From NCBI GenBank assembly GCA_016795105.1, contig JAEUIH010000003.1:186001-250000 (forward strand): a stretch of DNA of 64,000 nt, read 5' to 3'. The translations under genes and the position numbers were made by a program. Shown here piece by piece: positions 37,810 through 46,852 of this stretch. Position 1 is the first letter of the stretch, and every line of letters starts with the position of its first letter. This DNA is from Planctomyces sp. Its GTDB lineage: Bacteria > Planctomycetota > Planctomycetia > Planctomycetales > Planctomycetaceae. The notes beneath the pieces were generated by a model. That model was given only the letters and a program-made list of their open reading frames with translations. It ran no database searches and was not told the DNA's origin.

Positions 37810-39668
37810 GAAGTTTCCAGTGCAGACGATTGGAGTTCATGGGGCAGAGAATATTCAGCTGCGCGACAAAGGGATCGGTATACGTCGCAACGTTCCAGCA
37901 GCTCGGAGTGTGTTCCATGTCTAATCGTACCGTCGGCTGAAATGCACAGAACTGCATCGCATTCAGCGGCAAGAGACATGTCGTGTGTAATCAAAAGTGT
38001 TGTTCGCCTGTTCGAAACAAGACGAAGTGCTGCAATGACCTTACAGCGGTTTTCAGGATCGAGGCTTGAAGTTGGTTCGTCAAGCAGAAGGATGGGTGAT
38101 TGTCTGAGGGCAGCTCTTGCAATTGCCAGCCGCTGACGCTGTCCCTGAGACAAATTGACTCCTCGTTCTCCAAGGGGAGTGTCATAGCCTTCCGGCAGTT
38201 GCCGGATGAACTCATCGGCCATCGCAACGCTGGCGGCCCGAATAACGTCCTCATCCGTCGCCTGATCGACGGCCATGGAGATGTTGTCACGCACGGACGA
38301 GGCGAAGACTGCATTGTCCTGGAGCACCACGCTGATCTGGCGGCGCAGTGATCGGAGAGTCCATTGCTGGATCTCTTCCCCGTCGATCAGAATTCGCCCG
38401 CTCTGTGGGTCATAGAGTCGCAGCAGCAGGCTCAGGAGCGTGGACTTACCGGAGCCGGATGGGCCAACCACTGCCAGTTGCTGGCCGGCCGGGATTTCGA
38501 AAGAAAGGCCCTGAAAGATTTTTTTGCCAGGTTCATAGCCAAACGTGACCTTTTCAAAGGTCAGGCGACCCTGCAGCTGTGGTGCGGGTAGAGCGTTCGA
38601 ATCCTCCACAACGTCGGGTTGATGTTCCAGCAGTTCCATGACTCGATCGCTGGCTGCCATTGCTTTCGAAAGACGACCAGTGTACTTGGCAAAATCCTGA
38701 AGCGGCTTGAATCCTCGCTTCAGATAGGCGAGGTAGACAACGAGCTCGCCGGGAGTCAGTGACCTGTTGATGACGGCATCGGCGCCCTTCCAGAGTACAA
38801 TGGCAGTTGCAGCGGAAATCATCACATCAACAGTTCGTTCGAGGCTTGCCGTCAGTCGGCTCGTTTTGACGCCCTCTTTATTGCTCTTCGTGTTGTGAGT
38901 CGTGAAGGCGTCAGAGAATCCATCACCGATGTCCATTGCCTGCACGGATTTTACTGCAGACAGAGCTTCTGCAGCGGTCGCTGCGAGTGCTCCATCCTGT
39001 GATCGCTGTCTTTTTGCTGACAGATGAATCTTTCGACTCCCGCGGACGGTGACGAGCCAGAAAGCGGGAAAGATACAGAGCACGATCATCCCCAGTCGCC
39101 AGTTCATATACAACATGACGCCGACCATGCCAATCAGAAGCAGGATGCTGGACAACAGTGGCAGAGCAGCTGAAACGGTCACGTCTTTCATCATATTCAG
39201 ATCGCCAACGAGTCGGATTGTTAAGTCGCCGCCGCGCGAACGCTGATGAAACCCGAGTGAAAGGCTCTGAAGATGTTCGTACACCTGCCCACGAAGTCGG
39301 GTGACGATGCCGTTTCCAACAATTGAAAATGTGACAGTGCGGTAATAGTCGGCTACAGCCCGCAAAACCGAAAAGCACACGAGCGCAAGCACACACAAGA
39401 TCAATGTTGTATCGGCCGATGCTCCGAAGACTGTCGTTTGTTGTGTCAGAGCCTGAGGCGCCAGAGATTTGACATCCGGACGAATATCAGCAATCACGTG
39501 GTCAAGCACGTACTGAAGTGGCCACGGTTCGACGATTCGTATGGCAACGCTGAAGAACAGGCATGAAATGGCGGTCGCCACCCGCGCCCATTGCGACCTG
39601 ATTCCAGGCAGCAAAAGCTGAAGGAGTCGCTGTGAGCGAGTTGGTGTCGACTTGGATGAGCTTTGCAT
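37800..39668 (-). CDS. ABC exporter, fused membrane and ATPase domains (MsbA/McjD type)
   Basis: 622 residues. Residues ~25-330 form the six-helix exporter membrane domain (FHQRSRGGDLTIRLVGDLNMM is the typical coupling-region start). The ATPase follows: Walker A GPSGSGKST (402-410), Q-loop Gln450, signature LSQGQRQRL (506-514), Walker B ILLLDE (526-531), H-loop His562. As a half transporter it should act as a homodimer in the cytoplasmic membrane, moving a lipid-linked or hydrophobic molecule outward. Between GT4 genes and the double phosphotransferase gene its likely cargo is a glycolipid or glycan intermediate. Stop and next start overlap. Confidence 0.9.
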   Translation of the reverse strand: MQSSSKSTPTRSQRLLQLLLPGIRSQWARVATAISCLFFSVAIRIVEPWPLQYVLDHVIADIRPDVKSLAPQALTQQTTVFGASADTTLILCVLALVCFSVLRAVADYYRTVTFSIVGNGIVTRLRGQVYEHLQSLSLGFHQRSRGGDLTIRLVGDLNMMKDVTVSAALPLLSSILLLIGMVGVMLYMNWRLGMIVLCIFPAFWLVTVRGSRKIHLSAKRQRSQDGALAATAAEALSAVKSVQAMDIGDGFSDAFTTHNTKSNKEGVKTSRLTASLERTVDVMISAATAIVLWKGADAVINRSLTPGELVVYLAYLKRGFKPLQDFAKYTGRLSKAMAASDRVMELLEHQPDVVEDSNALPAPQLQGRLTFEKVTFGYEPGKKIFQGLSFEIPAGQQLAVVGPSGSGKSTLLSLLLRLYDPQSGRILIDGEEIQQWTLRSLRRQISVVLQDNAVFASSVRDNISMAVDQATDEDVIRAASVAMADEFIRQLPEGYDTPLGERGVNLSQGQRQRLAIARAALRQSPILLLDEPTSSLDPENRCKVIAALRLVSNRRTTLLITHDMSLAAECDAVLCISADGTIRHGTHSELLERCDVYRSLCRAAEYSLPHELQSSALETSCR

Positions 39669-39715
39669 GATGCTATCGGTTTCAGAATCACCTGGGCAGG
39701 TGTTTGTACATGGAT

Positions 39716-40897
39716 TCAGGTGGTTTCGCAGACGGCTGGTTCAAGGATTCGTTCGAGCGTCTGTTGCCAGGAATGGTGATGAACAACGGTTGCTCGGGCT
39801 GCGGCTCCAAGTAGCTTTCGCAATTGCCTGTCTTCTGCAAGTCGGGTCAGAGCCTGCCTGAGCTCGCTGACATTTCCTGCTTCATACAGCAGCCCATTCT
39901 CCCCGTTTTGAATCAGCTCGTTCAGCTGGCCCGTCGCACTCGCAGCAACCGGGAGTCCACAGGCCATGTACTCGTAGACCTTGAGCGGCGAGAAGTAAAA
40001 GCCGTCATTTTTCAGGTAAGGTGCTACTGCTATATCCAGTGACGTGAGATGAGTGGGCATTTCCTCTGCCGGAACAGCTCCGTGGAAGTGAATGCGATGG
40101 GCGATTGACGAATCCAGAAGTGAAGACTCAAGCGTGTCACGCATTGGTCCATCACCGATAATCTTCAATTGAGTGTCCGGAAAGACATCAGCCATCATTT
40201 GAAACGCTTCGATCAGCGACTCTACTCCGTGCCATGGTTTCAGGGATCCTACAAATCCGATCGTCAGACATGAATGGCTTTGCTTTCCGGAACGATCATG
40301 AACATGACCGGAGGGACGAAAACGATCAACGTCAACCCCATTGTTTACAACCTGAACAGTTGTCAGATGTCGGCCTGTCTGATCAGGAAAAAACGTCCTC
40401 ACATATTCAGCCACTTCCGCCGACACAGCAACGATTCGTCCCGCATGGCGAAAGGCGTTGACCGCGCATTGTTCGGCGCCGGAACGGTTGTGAAGTTCTC
40501 GATGAAGTTGTTGTTCATCGATCAGCGGGGCATTGACTTCCAGAACAGAGTGTACACCGAAATCCGCAGCGTGCTTTTGAGTGTCGTCGCTCCAAAGTGA
40601 GTAACGTTCATAAATCAGGTCGAATTGCGAGAACACAATGTGTTGTGCAATCGTGCGGGCAAGGCTGTGCTGTGCAGACTCCCGATTCGCAGTGGTGAGA
40701 TGCTTTGCGAGCGGGAACTCGTGAACAATGCAGTTGCTGAGATCTGCTGGCGGCCTGCCACCGAGGCGTGCCGCAAAGATTTCAACACTGTCCCCTCGAC
40801 GGAGGAATGCTCGCACAATTTCCTGTACATGAATCGAACAGCCTTTGCTTCCAAAGACCGGCACACCAGCGTCGGCACAGACATAAGCAACATGCAT
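39716..40897 (-). CDS. Glycosyltransferase family 4
   Basis: 393 residues; a perfect AGGAGG lies 10 nt before the ATG. GT-B fold of the GT4 family: GSKGCSIHVQEIVRAFLRRG in the N-terminal acceptor domain, then in the donor domain GFVGSLKPWHGVESLIEAF, IIGDGPM and KVYEYMACGLPVAAS followed by GENGLLYEAGN. It transfers a sugar from a nucleotide donor with retention of configuration; donor and acceptor unknown. Cytoplasmic. 47 nt upstream of the ABC exporter gene and 32 nt after the preceding GT4 gene, so the three form one transcript. Confidence 0.9.
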   Translation of the reverse strand: MHVAYVCADAGVPVFGSKGCSIHVQEIVRAFLRRGDSVEIFAARLGGRPPADLSNCIVHEFPLAKHLTTANRESAQHSLARTIAQHIVFSQFDLIYERYSLWSDDTQKHAADFGVHSVLEVNAPLIDEQQLHRELHNRSGAEQCAVNAFRHAGRIVAVSAEVAEYVRTFFPDQTGRHLTTVQVVNNGVDVDRFRPSGHVHDRSGKQSHSCLTIGFVGSLKPWHGVESLIEAFQMMADVFPDTQLKIIGDGPMRDTLESSLLDSSIAHRIHFHGAVPAEEMPTHLTSLDIAVAPYLKNDGFYFSPLKVYEYMACGLPVAASATGQLNELIQNGENGLLYEAGNVSELRQALTRLAEDRQLRKLLGAAARATVVHHHSWQQTLERILEPAVCETT

Positions 40898-40929
40898 CGT
40901 TGTAAAACCTCCTGACAGATGTCACTCAA

Positions 40930-42216
40930 TCAGTGAGTTCTGCTTGTTACGGGTTCGGAAATTGACCAGGACTCGCTGAGTGTATTGCGAGGCAGGTTTT
41001 TCTGTTGAGAACTGAGGTTTGATGTACTGAAATAGTGACGCTGCTGGCTGGAGATTCGCTGGACGTCGAATTCCTGTTCAATCAGACTTCTTGCGGCGGT
41101 TGCGAGATACACCCGCAGATCACTGCGATACAGCAGTTGCTGAATGGCGTCGGCCAGTTCAGCAGGAGATTTTTGTCGGACCATCAATCCAGTTTCCCGA
41201 TTTCTGATCACTTCCGGAATCCCCGTGACATCAGTGGAAACACAGGGAGTTCCAAGGGCCATGGATTCGAGAAGCACTGTTGGCAGGCCGTCGCGATTAC
41301 CGTCTTCGCCCTGAATACATGGAGCCGCCATAACAGCAGACGTTCGAATCAGCTCCTTGACTTCTCGCTGTGGGCAGGGGCCCAGCATCCTGATGTGGTC
41401 GGATAAGCGTTGTACTGCGATCTGTGATGCAAGAGATGTTTCAAGTTCTCCGCCCCCGACGAGCATGCATTCGAAACTGACACCCTGGTCACGGAGTAGT
41501 CCACATGCGCTGATCAGGTCATTGAAACCCTTTTTTTCCACAAACCTCCCGACGGCAACGATGCGGGGAGGTCGCTGCAGAGGTGAATGAAACGGGAAGT
41601 CACTCAGATTCAGCCCGTTGTAAAGTCGTACAATCCGACTGGTGCTCTCCGGGAACATCTGCTGCAGATAATTCAGGTTGAAATCGGAAACGGTAAGTGT
41701 CCAGGCTGAGTCGTGGATCTTTCGTCCAAGGTCTTCCGGGGAGACGCTTTCGTGAAAGATATCCTTGGCATGAGCAGTCATCGAATACGGAATTCCGGTT
41801 AGCTTCGACGCGATTCTGGCGACAGATGCGGAGCTGGTTGCAAAATGGGCATGTAGATGAGTGATTCCCTTTCGGACAGCCTGAACTGCCAGCTGAACAC
41901 CGCAAAAGACATCCAGTGCGGGTTCGTTCGCGGCTTCCTCCAAACGCTGGATCGTACCCGGCAGAACCTGATTGCAGTTAACGATCGCCTCCCAGAGTTC
42001 GTTTGACTGGACTCGCCCGCATGACAGGTATGTGAGAGGACTTCTGACCCGAGAAATCAAATCCTGAAAGTGTGTATCTGCGGGTGGTCGGAGAGAGAAA
42101 ATCTCGAGGGACTGTCCAGCTGTCTCATGCGCAAGGATCTCATTCACCACAAAGGTCTCAGAGAAACGCGGATATCGTTTGACCACATAACCAATTTTCG
42201 AAGACTCATTCAACAT
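40930..42216 (-). CDS. Glycosyltransferase family 4
   Basis: 428 residues with a very strong ribosome site (GGAGGTGAG) upstream. The N-terminal motif KIGYVVKRYPRFSETFVVNE is characteristic of GT4 enzymes of exopolysaccharide clusters (the SETFV type). In the donor domain are VGRFVEKKGFNDLISACGLL and RDGLPTVLLESMALGTPCVS; the DGxPxxLLExMAxGxP pattern carries the nucleotide-sugar binding Glu. The region HAHFATSSASVARIA is the usual second motif. Expected to add one sugar to a lipid-linked or soluble acceptor. The operon neighbours give its probable pathway; no specific sugar can be inferred. Confidence 0.9.
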   Translation of the reverse strand: MLNESSKIGYVVKRYPRFSETFVVNEILAHETAGQSLEIFSLRPPADTHFQDLISRVRSPLTYLSCGRVQSNELWEAIVNCNQVLPGTIQRLEEAANEPALDVFCGVQLAVQAVRKGITHLHAHFATSSASVARIASKLTGIPYSMTAHAKDIFHESVSPEDLGRKIHDSAWTLTVSDFNLNYLQQMFPESTSRIVRLYNGLNLSDFPFHSPLQRPPRIVAVGRFVEKKGFNDLISACGLLRDQGVSFECMLVGGGELETSLASQIAVQRLSDHIRMLGPCPQREVKELIRTSAVMAAPCIQGEDGNRDGLPTVLLESMALGTPCVSTDVTGIPEVIRNRETGLMVRQKSPAELADAIQQLLYRSDLRVYLATAARSLIEQEFDVQRISSQQRHYFSTSNLSSQQKNLPRNTLSESWSISEPVTSRTH

Positions 42217-42242
42217 TGTAATTTCTCACCTCCACCTCGTAG

Positions 42243-42295
42243 GATGGGCATTCCTGCCCGTCACCAACTCTGTACGACGGGCATTCCTGCCCGTC
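42243..42295. repeat. Two tandem REP-like palindromes
   Basis: Copy 1 (42243-42262) and copy 2 (42276-42295) share the core GGGCATTCCTGCCCGTC. Copy 2 is a perfect 8-bp hairpin (GACGGGCA, loop TTCC, TGCCCGTC); copy 1 has one changed base in the stem. They fill the gap between two genes of one operon, directly after the stop codon of the COG4671-type gene. They could stabilise or attenuate the transcript, or be a dispersed repeat element. Confidence 0.75.
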
Positions 42296-43545
42296 TACAC
42301 TCCTTCGCCGCACTTCCCATTCATCTGCACAACAGATTCAAGCCGACCGCAGATCTTCAGAAGACCGTCGAGGTTAATCTGGCTCTTGTCGGGTGCCGGG
42401 ACATGATCATTCTCCAGCCATGCTCGGATCACACCAGGTTTGAGGTCTGAAGGCGAGACAACAGAGGTCCAGCCCAGCGACTGAAGTCGTTCAGCGCGAA
42501 TCCACTGTTCCTGACGAGGTTCGATTCGGGGTACAATCAGTGCCGGTTTGCCGAACGAGAGAATAGCGGTGACTGTATTGTAGCCTCCCATTGCTACAAC
42601 TCTGGTTGCCTGAGAAAGCCAGTCATCGGTTTCAACCAGCTGGTCAATCACATGAATTTCAGGATGGCATTCGGCAAGACTGTTTAGTCGTTTTCGTTCC
42701 ACTGGCGGCATGCACGGACCCGTGATAACGACGCCTTTCCAGCCTTCCGGGACCCCATCCTGAATAAATGCGGATGCAAGCGTGTAGCCGTCCTGTCCGC
42801 CACCTACGACACATAGAGCCAGTGGCTGTTTGTTGTCGGCGTCCACAGAGTGGTCGGTCTGGTGTTTGCGATTCGCACGAGCAGTCTGGTCGAGGTATCC
42901 GGTGTAGTGCGTCTTGTCCGCAACCTCAGATGAAAATCCATACTCCGCGATACTGTCGTAGACTAACGGATCGCCATAGATCCAGACTTCGTCAAAGTAC
43001 CGGGCAATAGCATCATCGCTGGCCGAGGCCTTCCATTCTCGTTGTACCGTCTGTGGGTCATCCAGGACGTCACGCAATCCGAGCACACAGTGTGCGTCTG
43101 AATTTTGACGCAGAGCACTGAGTGCTGCATCAAGTTCATTGCCGATTCCTCGCGGGACCTTATCGACGACAAAGACATCCGGCTGAAAGCACTCGATCGT
43201 TGCTGCGATGATCCGGGATCGAAAAGCAAGAATTCGTTCGAGAGACCAGTCAAAACTGCGAGACTTATATTGCCCGCAAGTGTCTTTATGGAGAGCTGGC
43301 AGCGTAACACAGTCCATGCTGGCCTGTTGCGAGAACCAGGCGGTCTCAGAAGCGCCAGAGATGATCAACGCTTCTGCTGAGACGGACGATCTTGTCATCG
43401 CGGATGCGATCAGGAGGTTGCGTCTCAGGTGCCCCATGCCCATTGTGTCATGAGAATAGAAGGCAACTCTGGGACGTTGTCTTTCCTGTGTTGTGATCAC
43501 CGTTGCGGAGCTTCGTCTGACGTGACTCGCACGTAGTTTTGACAT
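42295..43545 (-). CDS. COG4671-type glycosyltransferase
   Basis: 416 residues from ATG 43545, 7 nt after the HEAT gene stop; the frame could start 11 codons earlier inside that gene. The N-terminal YSHDTMGMGHLRRN matches the HxxGxGHLRR motif of the predicted glycosyltransferase family COG4671 (a MurG-like GT-B fold). The C-terminal half has VAMGGYNTVTAILSFGKPAL and a segment VPRIEPRQEQWIRAERL, also diagnostic. It may transfer a sugar or act on a nucleotide-sugar; none of the family is well characterised. Operon position 3 of 7. Followed by the REP-like hairpins. Confidence 0.82.
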   Translation of the reverse strand: MSKLRASHVRRSSATVITTQERQRPRVAFYSHDTMGMGHLRRNLLIASAMTRSSVSAEALIISGASETAWFSQQASMDCVTLPALHKDTCGQYKSRSFDWSLERILAFRSRIIAATIECFQPDVFVVDKVPRGIGNELDAALSALRQNSDAHCVLGLRDVLDDPQTVQREWKASASDDAIARYFDEVWIYGDPLVYDSIAEYGFSSEVADKTHYTGYLDQTARANRKHQTDHSVDADNKQPLALCVVGGGQDGYTLASAFIQDGVPEGWKGVVITGPCMPPVERKRLNSLAECHPEIHVIDQLVETDDWLSQATRVVAMGGYNTVTAILSFGKPALIVPRIEPRQEQWIRAERLQSLGWTSVVSPSDLKPGVIRAWLENDHVPAPDKSQINLDGLLKICGRLESVVQMNGKCGEGV

Positions 43546-43552
43546 TGGTAAC

Positions 43553-44140
43553 TCAGTCCTGCATGTCTTCAAGAGCATCTGTGGCTGCCTTCCGAACGTC
43601 TTCGCTGGGGTCTTTCAACAGTTTTTCTACTGCCTTCATTGATGGCTCGTGTTCCTCACCGATCTCACTCAGAGTCTTCACCAGATATTTGCGAACTTCC
43701 GAGTCTTCATCGGTCAGTGCAGCGACGACAGCATCGCGAGCCGGTTCAGCGGCTGCACCGATCTTGTATAAGGATTTGGCGCAGTAGTAGCGCACTTCCC
43801 GATCAGGGTCCTTTAGGCCTTCTGTGAGAGAAGGGATTGCAGCAGCGGCAAGCTCACCCATTTTTGACAGTGCTTTCGCAGATCGATAGCGGACTCGGGG
43901 ATCCGAATCTCCCATCGAAACCGCCAGTTCGTCTACGGCTGCATGGGCGTTGGGCCCAAGTTCTTCAAGTTGCTTTGCAGCTTTGTATCTTACCTGAGCA
44001 TCGGAGTCCTGAAGCTGTTCAGACAGCTTCGAGACCGGGTCAGCCTGGAAGTAAAAGGCGCCTGTTCCAATCGCGGCACAGACTGCGGCAGTGGCGGCAA
44101 GTACAAGTGTTCGATGTTGCTGAAAGATAGAGTCTGACAT
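43553..44140 (-). CDS. Membrane-anchored HEAT-repeat protein
   Basis: 195 residues. One N-terminal membrane helix (about 12-31, LVLAATAAVCAAIGTGAFYF), then about five HEAT/PBS-lyase-like repeats of ~31 residues with the DPxxxVRYxxAKALxxxG pattern (VRYKAAKQLEELG, VRYRSAKALSKMG, VRYYCAKSLYKIG, VRKYLVKTLSEIG, VRKAATDALEDMQ). A protein-binding scaffold facing the periplasm-like space or the cytoplasm depending on orientation. It lies 39 nt after the DUF1559 gene and 7 nt before the COG4671 gene. Confidence 0.85.
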   Translation of the reverse strand: MSDSIFQQHRTLVLAATAAVCAAIGTGAFYFQADPVSKLSEQLQDSDAQVRYKAAKQLEELGPNAHAAVDELAVSMGDSDPRVRYRSAKALSKMGELAAAAIPSLTEGLKDPDREVRYYCAKSLYKIGAAAEPARDAVVAALTDEDSEVRKYLVKTLSEIGEEHEPSMKAVEKLLKDPSEDVRKAATDALEDMQD

Positions 44141-44179
44141 ACCTGTATTCCCGAGTGATCGATAACTAAAACGCTGCCA

Positions 44180-45100
44180 TCAGAATTCTGATACGACCTG
44201 ACCGTCGTTGATGTTCCCAATGTTCTCGAACACGCGACTGTCCACGGAATAGCTGATCGGGCGAGTCGAACCATCAGCGAGTACGCTGATGAAAACTCCG
44301 GGATGTGATGATCCAAATCGATCGTCACCGTCTCCAAGCCCATTGAAATCCGGTAGCGGAGTCTTTTGAGTGCTTCGCATCGTGTCCGAGTTCCAGCCGG
44401 CCGTGTAGCCTTCGTTGTCGTCTTCCTGCTCGGAGCCAAGGAATGCTCGGTTCAGACGCTTCTCCCCGATCATGAGCGTGTTTGAAGTTCCATCAGTTAT
44501 GTCGCGAAATCTGCGAGGCACGAATCGGCGAACTACCCCCGAGCCATCTCGGTTAGATGCGGCATAGTCACACAGAGCCCGCTTGATCGTGGATCCGGTG
44601 ACTGGAGGTACGTAGTTGTCGGATGTTGTGATTGTTTGCGGACTTCGACGCGAAGGGCAGAAGAAAACGGAGTTCGTCTGCCCAACGGCAACTTCCGTAC
44701 CCGCTTGCCAGGTGTTTGCAGCTTCGATGAACGGAAGAATCTGGAACCCCCACCCAGCTCGCTGATCAGCGCCGACTTCAGGATGCCCATCTCGATAGCT
44801 GGGGGGAGTATTCCAATTCCATCCGCCTGCGGGGAAATAGTCGTATTGGTCATGATGATTGTGAAATGCCAATCCCAATTGCTTCAGCTGGTTGGCACAT
44901 TGTGTTCGACGAGCGGACTCCCGGGCCTGCTGGACTGCCGGCATCAGCAAACTGACGAGCACTGAGATAATTGCGATCACGACCAGCAATTCGATCAGAG
45001 TGAATCCGGCTCTGCGAGACGTATTGATTTTGTTTGCAGTTGCGATACCTGAACCGTTGATCATTTTGCGTAATGCCTGCCTGGCAAATGGGGGTCTCAT
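44180..45100 (-). CDS. DUF1559 pseudopilin-like protein
   Basis: 306 residues from ATG 45100, picked because GGAG stands 6 nt upstream (a longer frame reaches a TTG at 45196). The N-terminal type IV prepilin motif is complete: RAGFTLIELLVVIAIISVLV, with Glu5 after the cleavage glycine. Then comes the DUF1559 start (MPAVQQARESARRTQCANQL), typical of planctomycetes, where hundreds of paralogues per genome are usual. The C-terminal half contains RRFRDITDGTSNTLMIGE and the H-x-G-pattern SSHPGVFISVLADGS. Likely processed by a prepilin peptidase and located at the envelope. It is the first gene of the proposed glycan operon; whether it takes part in that pathway is unknown. Confidence 0.93.
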   Translation of the reverse strand: MRPPFARQALRKMINGSGIATANKINTSRRAGFTLIELLVVIAIISVLVSLLMPAVQQARESARRTQCANQLKQLGLAFHNHHDQYDYFPAGGWNWNTPPSYRDGHPEVGADQRAGWGFQILPFIEAANTWQAGTEVAVGQTNSVFFCPSRRSPQTITTSDNYVPPVTGSTIKRALCDYAASNRDGSGVVRRFVPRRFRDITDGTSNTLMIGEKRLNRAFLGSEQEDDNEGYTAGWNSDTMRSTQKTPLPDFNGLGDGDDRFGSSHPGVFISVLADGSTRPISYSVDSRVFENIGNINDGQVVSEF

Positions 45101-45337
45101 AGAGTGCTCCGTCTTGTGCGGCACTTCCGGCAACGGCAAACACGACTTGTCTGCCTCACAGTTCGAGAAGCACAATTTGGGGCTCTCATCCGCCAAAGAA
45201 ATTCATCAAACTTTCATATTCATGAGGTTTGCTCAGAATCCCTGATGACGTTCAGCAAAAAATCTGCGTGATATTCGGGAACCGGCTCCGCCCCTGCGTT
45301 AGACGAACTCGAGAATTCGGTCGAAACGGAGACAGTC

Positions 45338-45739
45338 ATGAGTGAGCTCAGTGCAGACCCGCGGGAAAATCCTGTTCCGGCAATCCGGGGCGAAGACGTT
45401 CAGGGCACAGACACAAATGGTCTGGCCGGTTTTTCGTTTTCCCTGCTGGGGTTGTTTGGATGGCTTGGGACCTTTCTCTTTATTCATGTCCTCGAATTTG
45501 CCAAGACCGGCGAAGAAGATCTGTTTGGGGTATTCGTCGTTTACCTCAAACAAGTGGCTGTTGGCCTGTTTGGGGTTGGTGCGAGTGGTGTCTTTTCATT
45601 TGCTGGTTCTGTGATCAGCCTGGTTGGGCTCGGTGAAAAGAAATCTCAGGCAGCGGTCCCGGGCTTAGTCATGGGGCTGATTGGTATCTTGTGCGGATTT
45701 GGGCTGGTGATGTGGCGAGTTCATGCCTGGATGTCGTGA
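45338..45739 (+). CDS. Small membrane protein, three predicted helices
   Basis: 133 residues with GGAG about 8 nt upstream of the ATG. About 30 polar residues at the start, then hydrophobic segments around 31-50 (GFSFSLLGLFGWLGTFLFIH), 70-95 (VAVGLFGVGASGVFSFAGSV) and 107-127 (VPGLVMGLIGILCGFGLVM). Ends MWRVHAWMS. I recognise no family. It stands alone on the plus strand, 78 nt before an aldo/keto reductase gene. Confidence 0.75.
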   Translation: MSELSADPRENPVPAIRGEDVQGTDTNGLAGFSFSLLGLFGWLGTFLFIHVLEFAKTGEEDLFGVFVVYLKQVAVGLFGVGASGVFSFAGSVISLVGLGEKKSQAAVPGLVMGLIGILCGFGLVMWRVHAWMS

Positions 45740-45817
45740 TGCTCTTTCTGGTTGCTCAACAGTCTGATTGCACTATCCTGCGTGCAGAAACGTATGTTTT
45801 AGAACGCGGAGGCAGTC

Positions 45818-46852
45818 ATGCAGCGACGGCGACTTGGTGGTAGCGCGATTACGGTCACTTCAATCTGCATGGGTACAATGACCTTTGGTACCCAGTGTGA
45901 TGAAAAGCAGTCTTTTGCCATTATGGATCGCGCCTACGATGCCGGCATTGACTTCTTCGACACGGCGGAATTGTACCCGGTGCCTCCCTCGAAGCAGTTG
46001 TTTGGAGTTACTGAAGAGATTGTTGGACGATGGATGAAGACGAAGCCACGCGAAACCGTCATCCTCGCAACCAAAGTCACCGGTCCGGCTCATGGCTGGT
46101 TTGTACCTCCGGTTCGTAACGGAAGGACTGCGCTCGATCGAATTCAAGTGACTCGTGCGGTCGAAGACAGTTTGAAGCGATTGAAGACAGACTATATCGA
46201 TCTGTATCAGACACACTGGCCCGATCATGGGGCTCGCTACGAGGACGTGCTTGGGGTTCTGACAGAACTTGTGCGGCAGGGAAAGATTCGAACGATTGGG
46301 TGCAGCAATGAAACCTGTTGGGGTGTGATGAAGAGTCTCTCGGCGGCAGAAAAGCACGGTCTCTGCCGTTATGACACAATCCAAAATAACTTCAGTCTGA
46401 TCAATCGCAGGTGCGAAAGTGAACTTGCACAGGTGTGTCGACGAGAGAATGTATCGCTCTTACCGTTTTCTCCGCTCGGTGGAGGTGTTCTGACGGGCAA
46501 GTACGTAAACAGCTATCCGCCCAAAGCCAGATTCACAGAATACCGAAATGCCGGCGAGCGTCAGCAGAAAATGGCCGAGCGGTTTCTGAACGACAGGACT
46601 CGTGAGACCGTTGCCAGATTAAAAGCCATCGCGGATGAACTGGGGATCACGCTGACGGCGCTGTCGGTCGCATGGAGTAAACAGCACGACTTCGTGGCAT
46701 CGACCATTATTGGTGCAACCAGCGTGGAGCAGCTCAATGAGAGTCTTGCTGGTTCAGATGTGGTGCTGGATGCGGAGACTCTCCAGCGAATCAATGAAAT
46801 CGATGCTGATATTCCGAATCCGATGAAGGAAGACGGACTCCGCCGACTTTGA
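45818..46852 (+). CDS. Aldo/keto reductase
   Basis: 344 residues; GGAGG 6 nt before the ATG. TIM-barrel AKR family: catalytic tetrad Asp48 and Tyr53 (FDTAELY), Lys86 (ILATKV), His133 (YQTHWPD). NADPH-binding end: ASTIIGATSVEQLNESL. Residues near GKYVNSYPPKARF belong to the Tas/YajO subgroup, which includes reductases for various aldehydes and ketones. Physiological substrate unknown. Probably its own transcript; the region after it has no gene for 530 nt. Confidence 0.92.
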   Translation: MQRRRLGGSAITVTSICMGTMTFGTQCDEKQSFAIMDRAYDAGIDFFDTAELYPVPPSKQLFGVTEEIVGRWMKTKPRETVILATKVTGPAHGWFVPPVRNGRTALDRIQVTRAVEDSLKRLKTDYIDLYQTHWPDHGARYEDVLGVLTELVRQGKIRTIGCSNETCWGVMKSLSAAEKHGLCRYDTIQNNFSLINRRCESELAQVCRRENVSLLPFSPLGGGVLTGKYVNSYPPKARFTEYRNAGERQQKMAERFLNDRTRETVARLKAIADELGITLTALSVAWSKQHDFVASTIIGATSVEQLNESLAGSDVVLDAETLQRINEIDADIPNPMKEDGLRRL

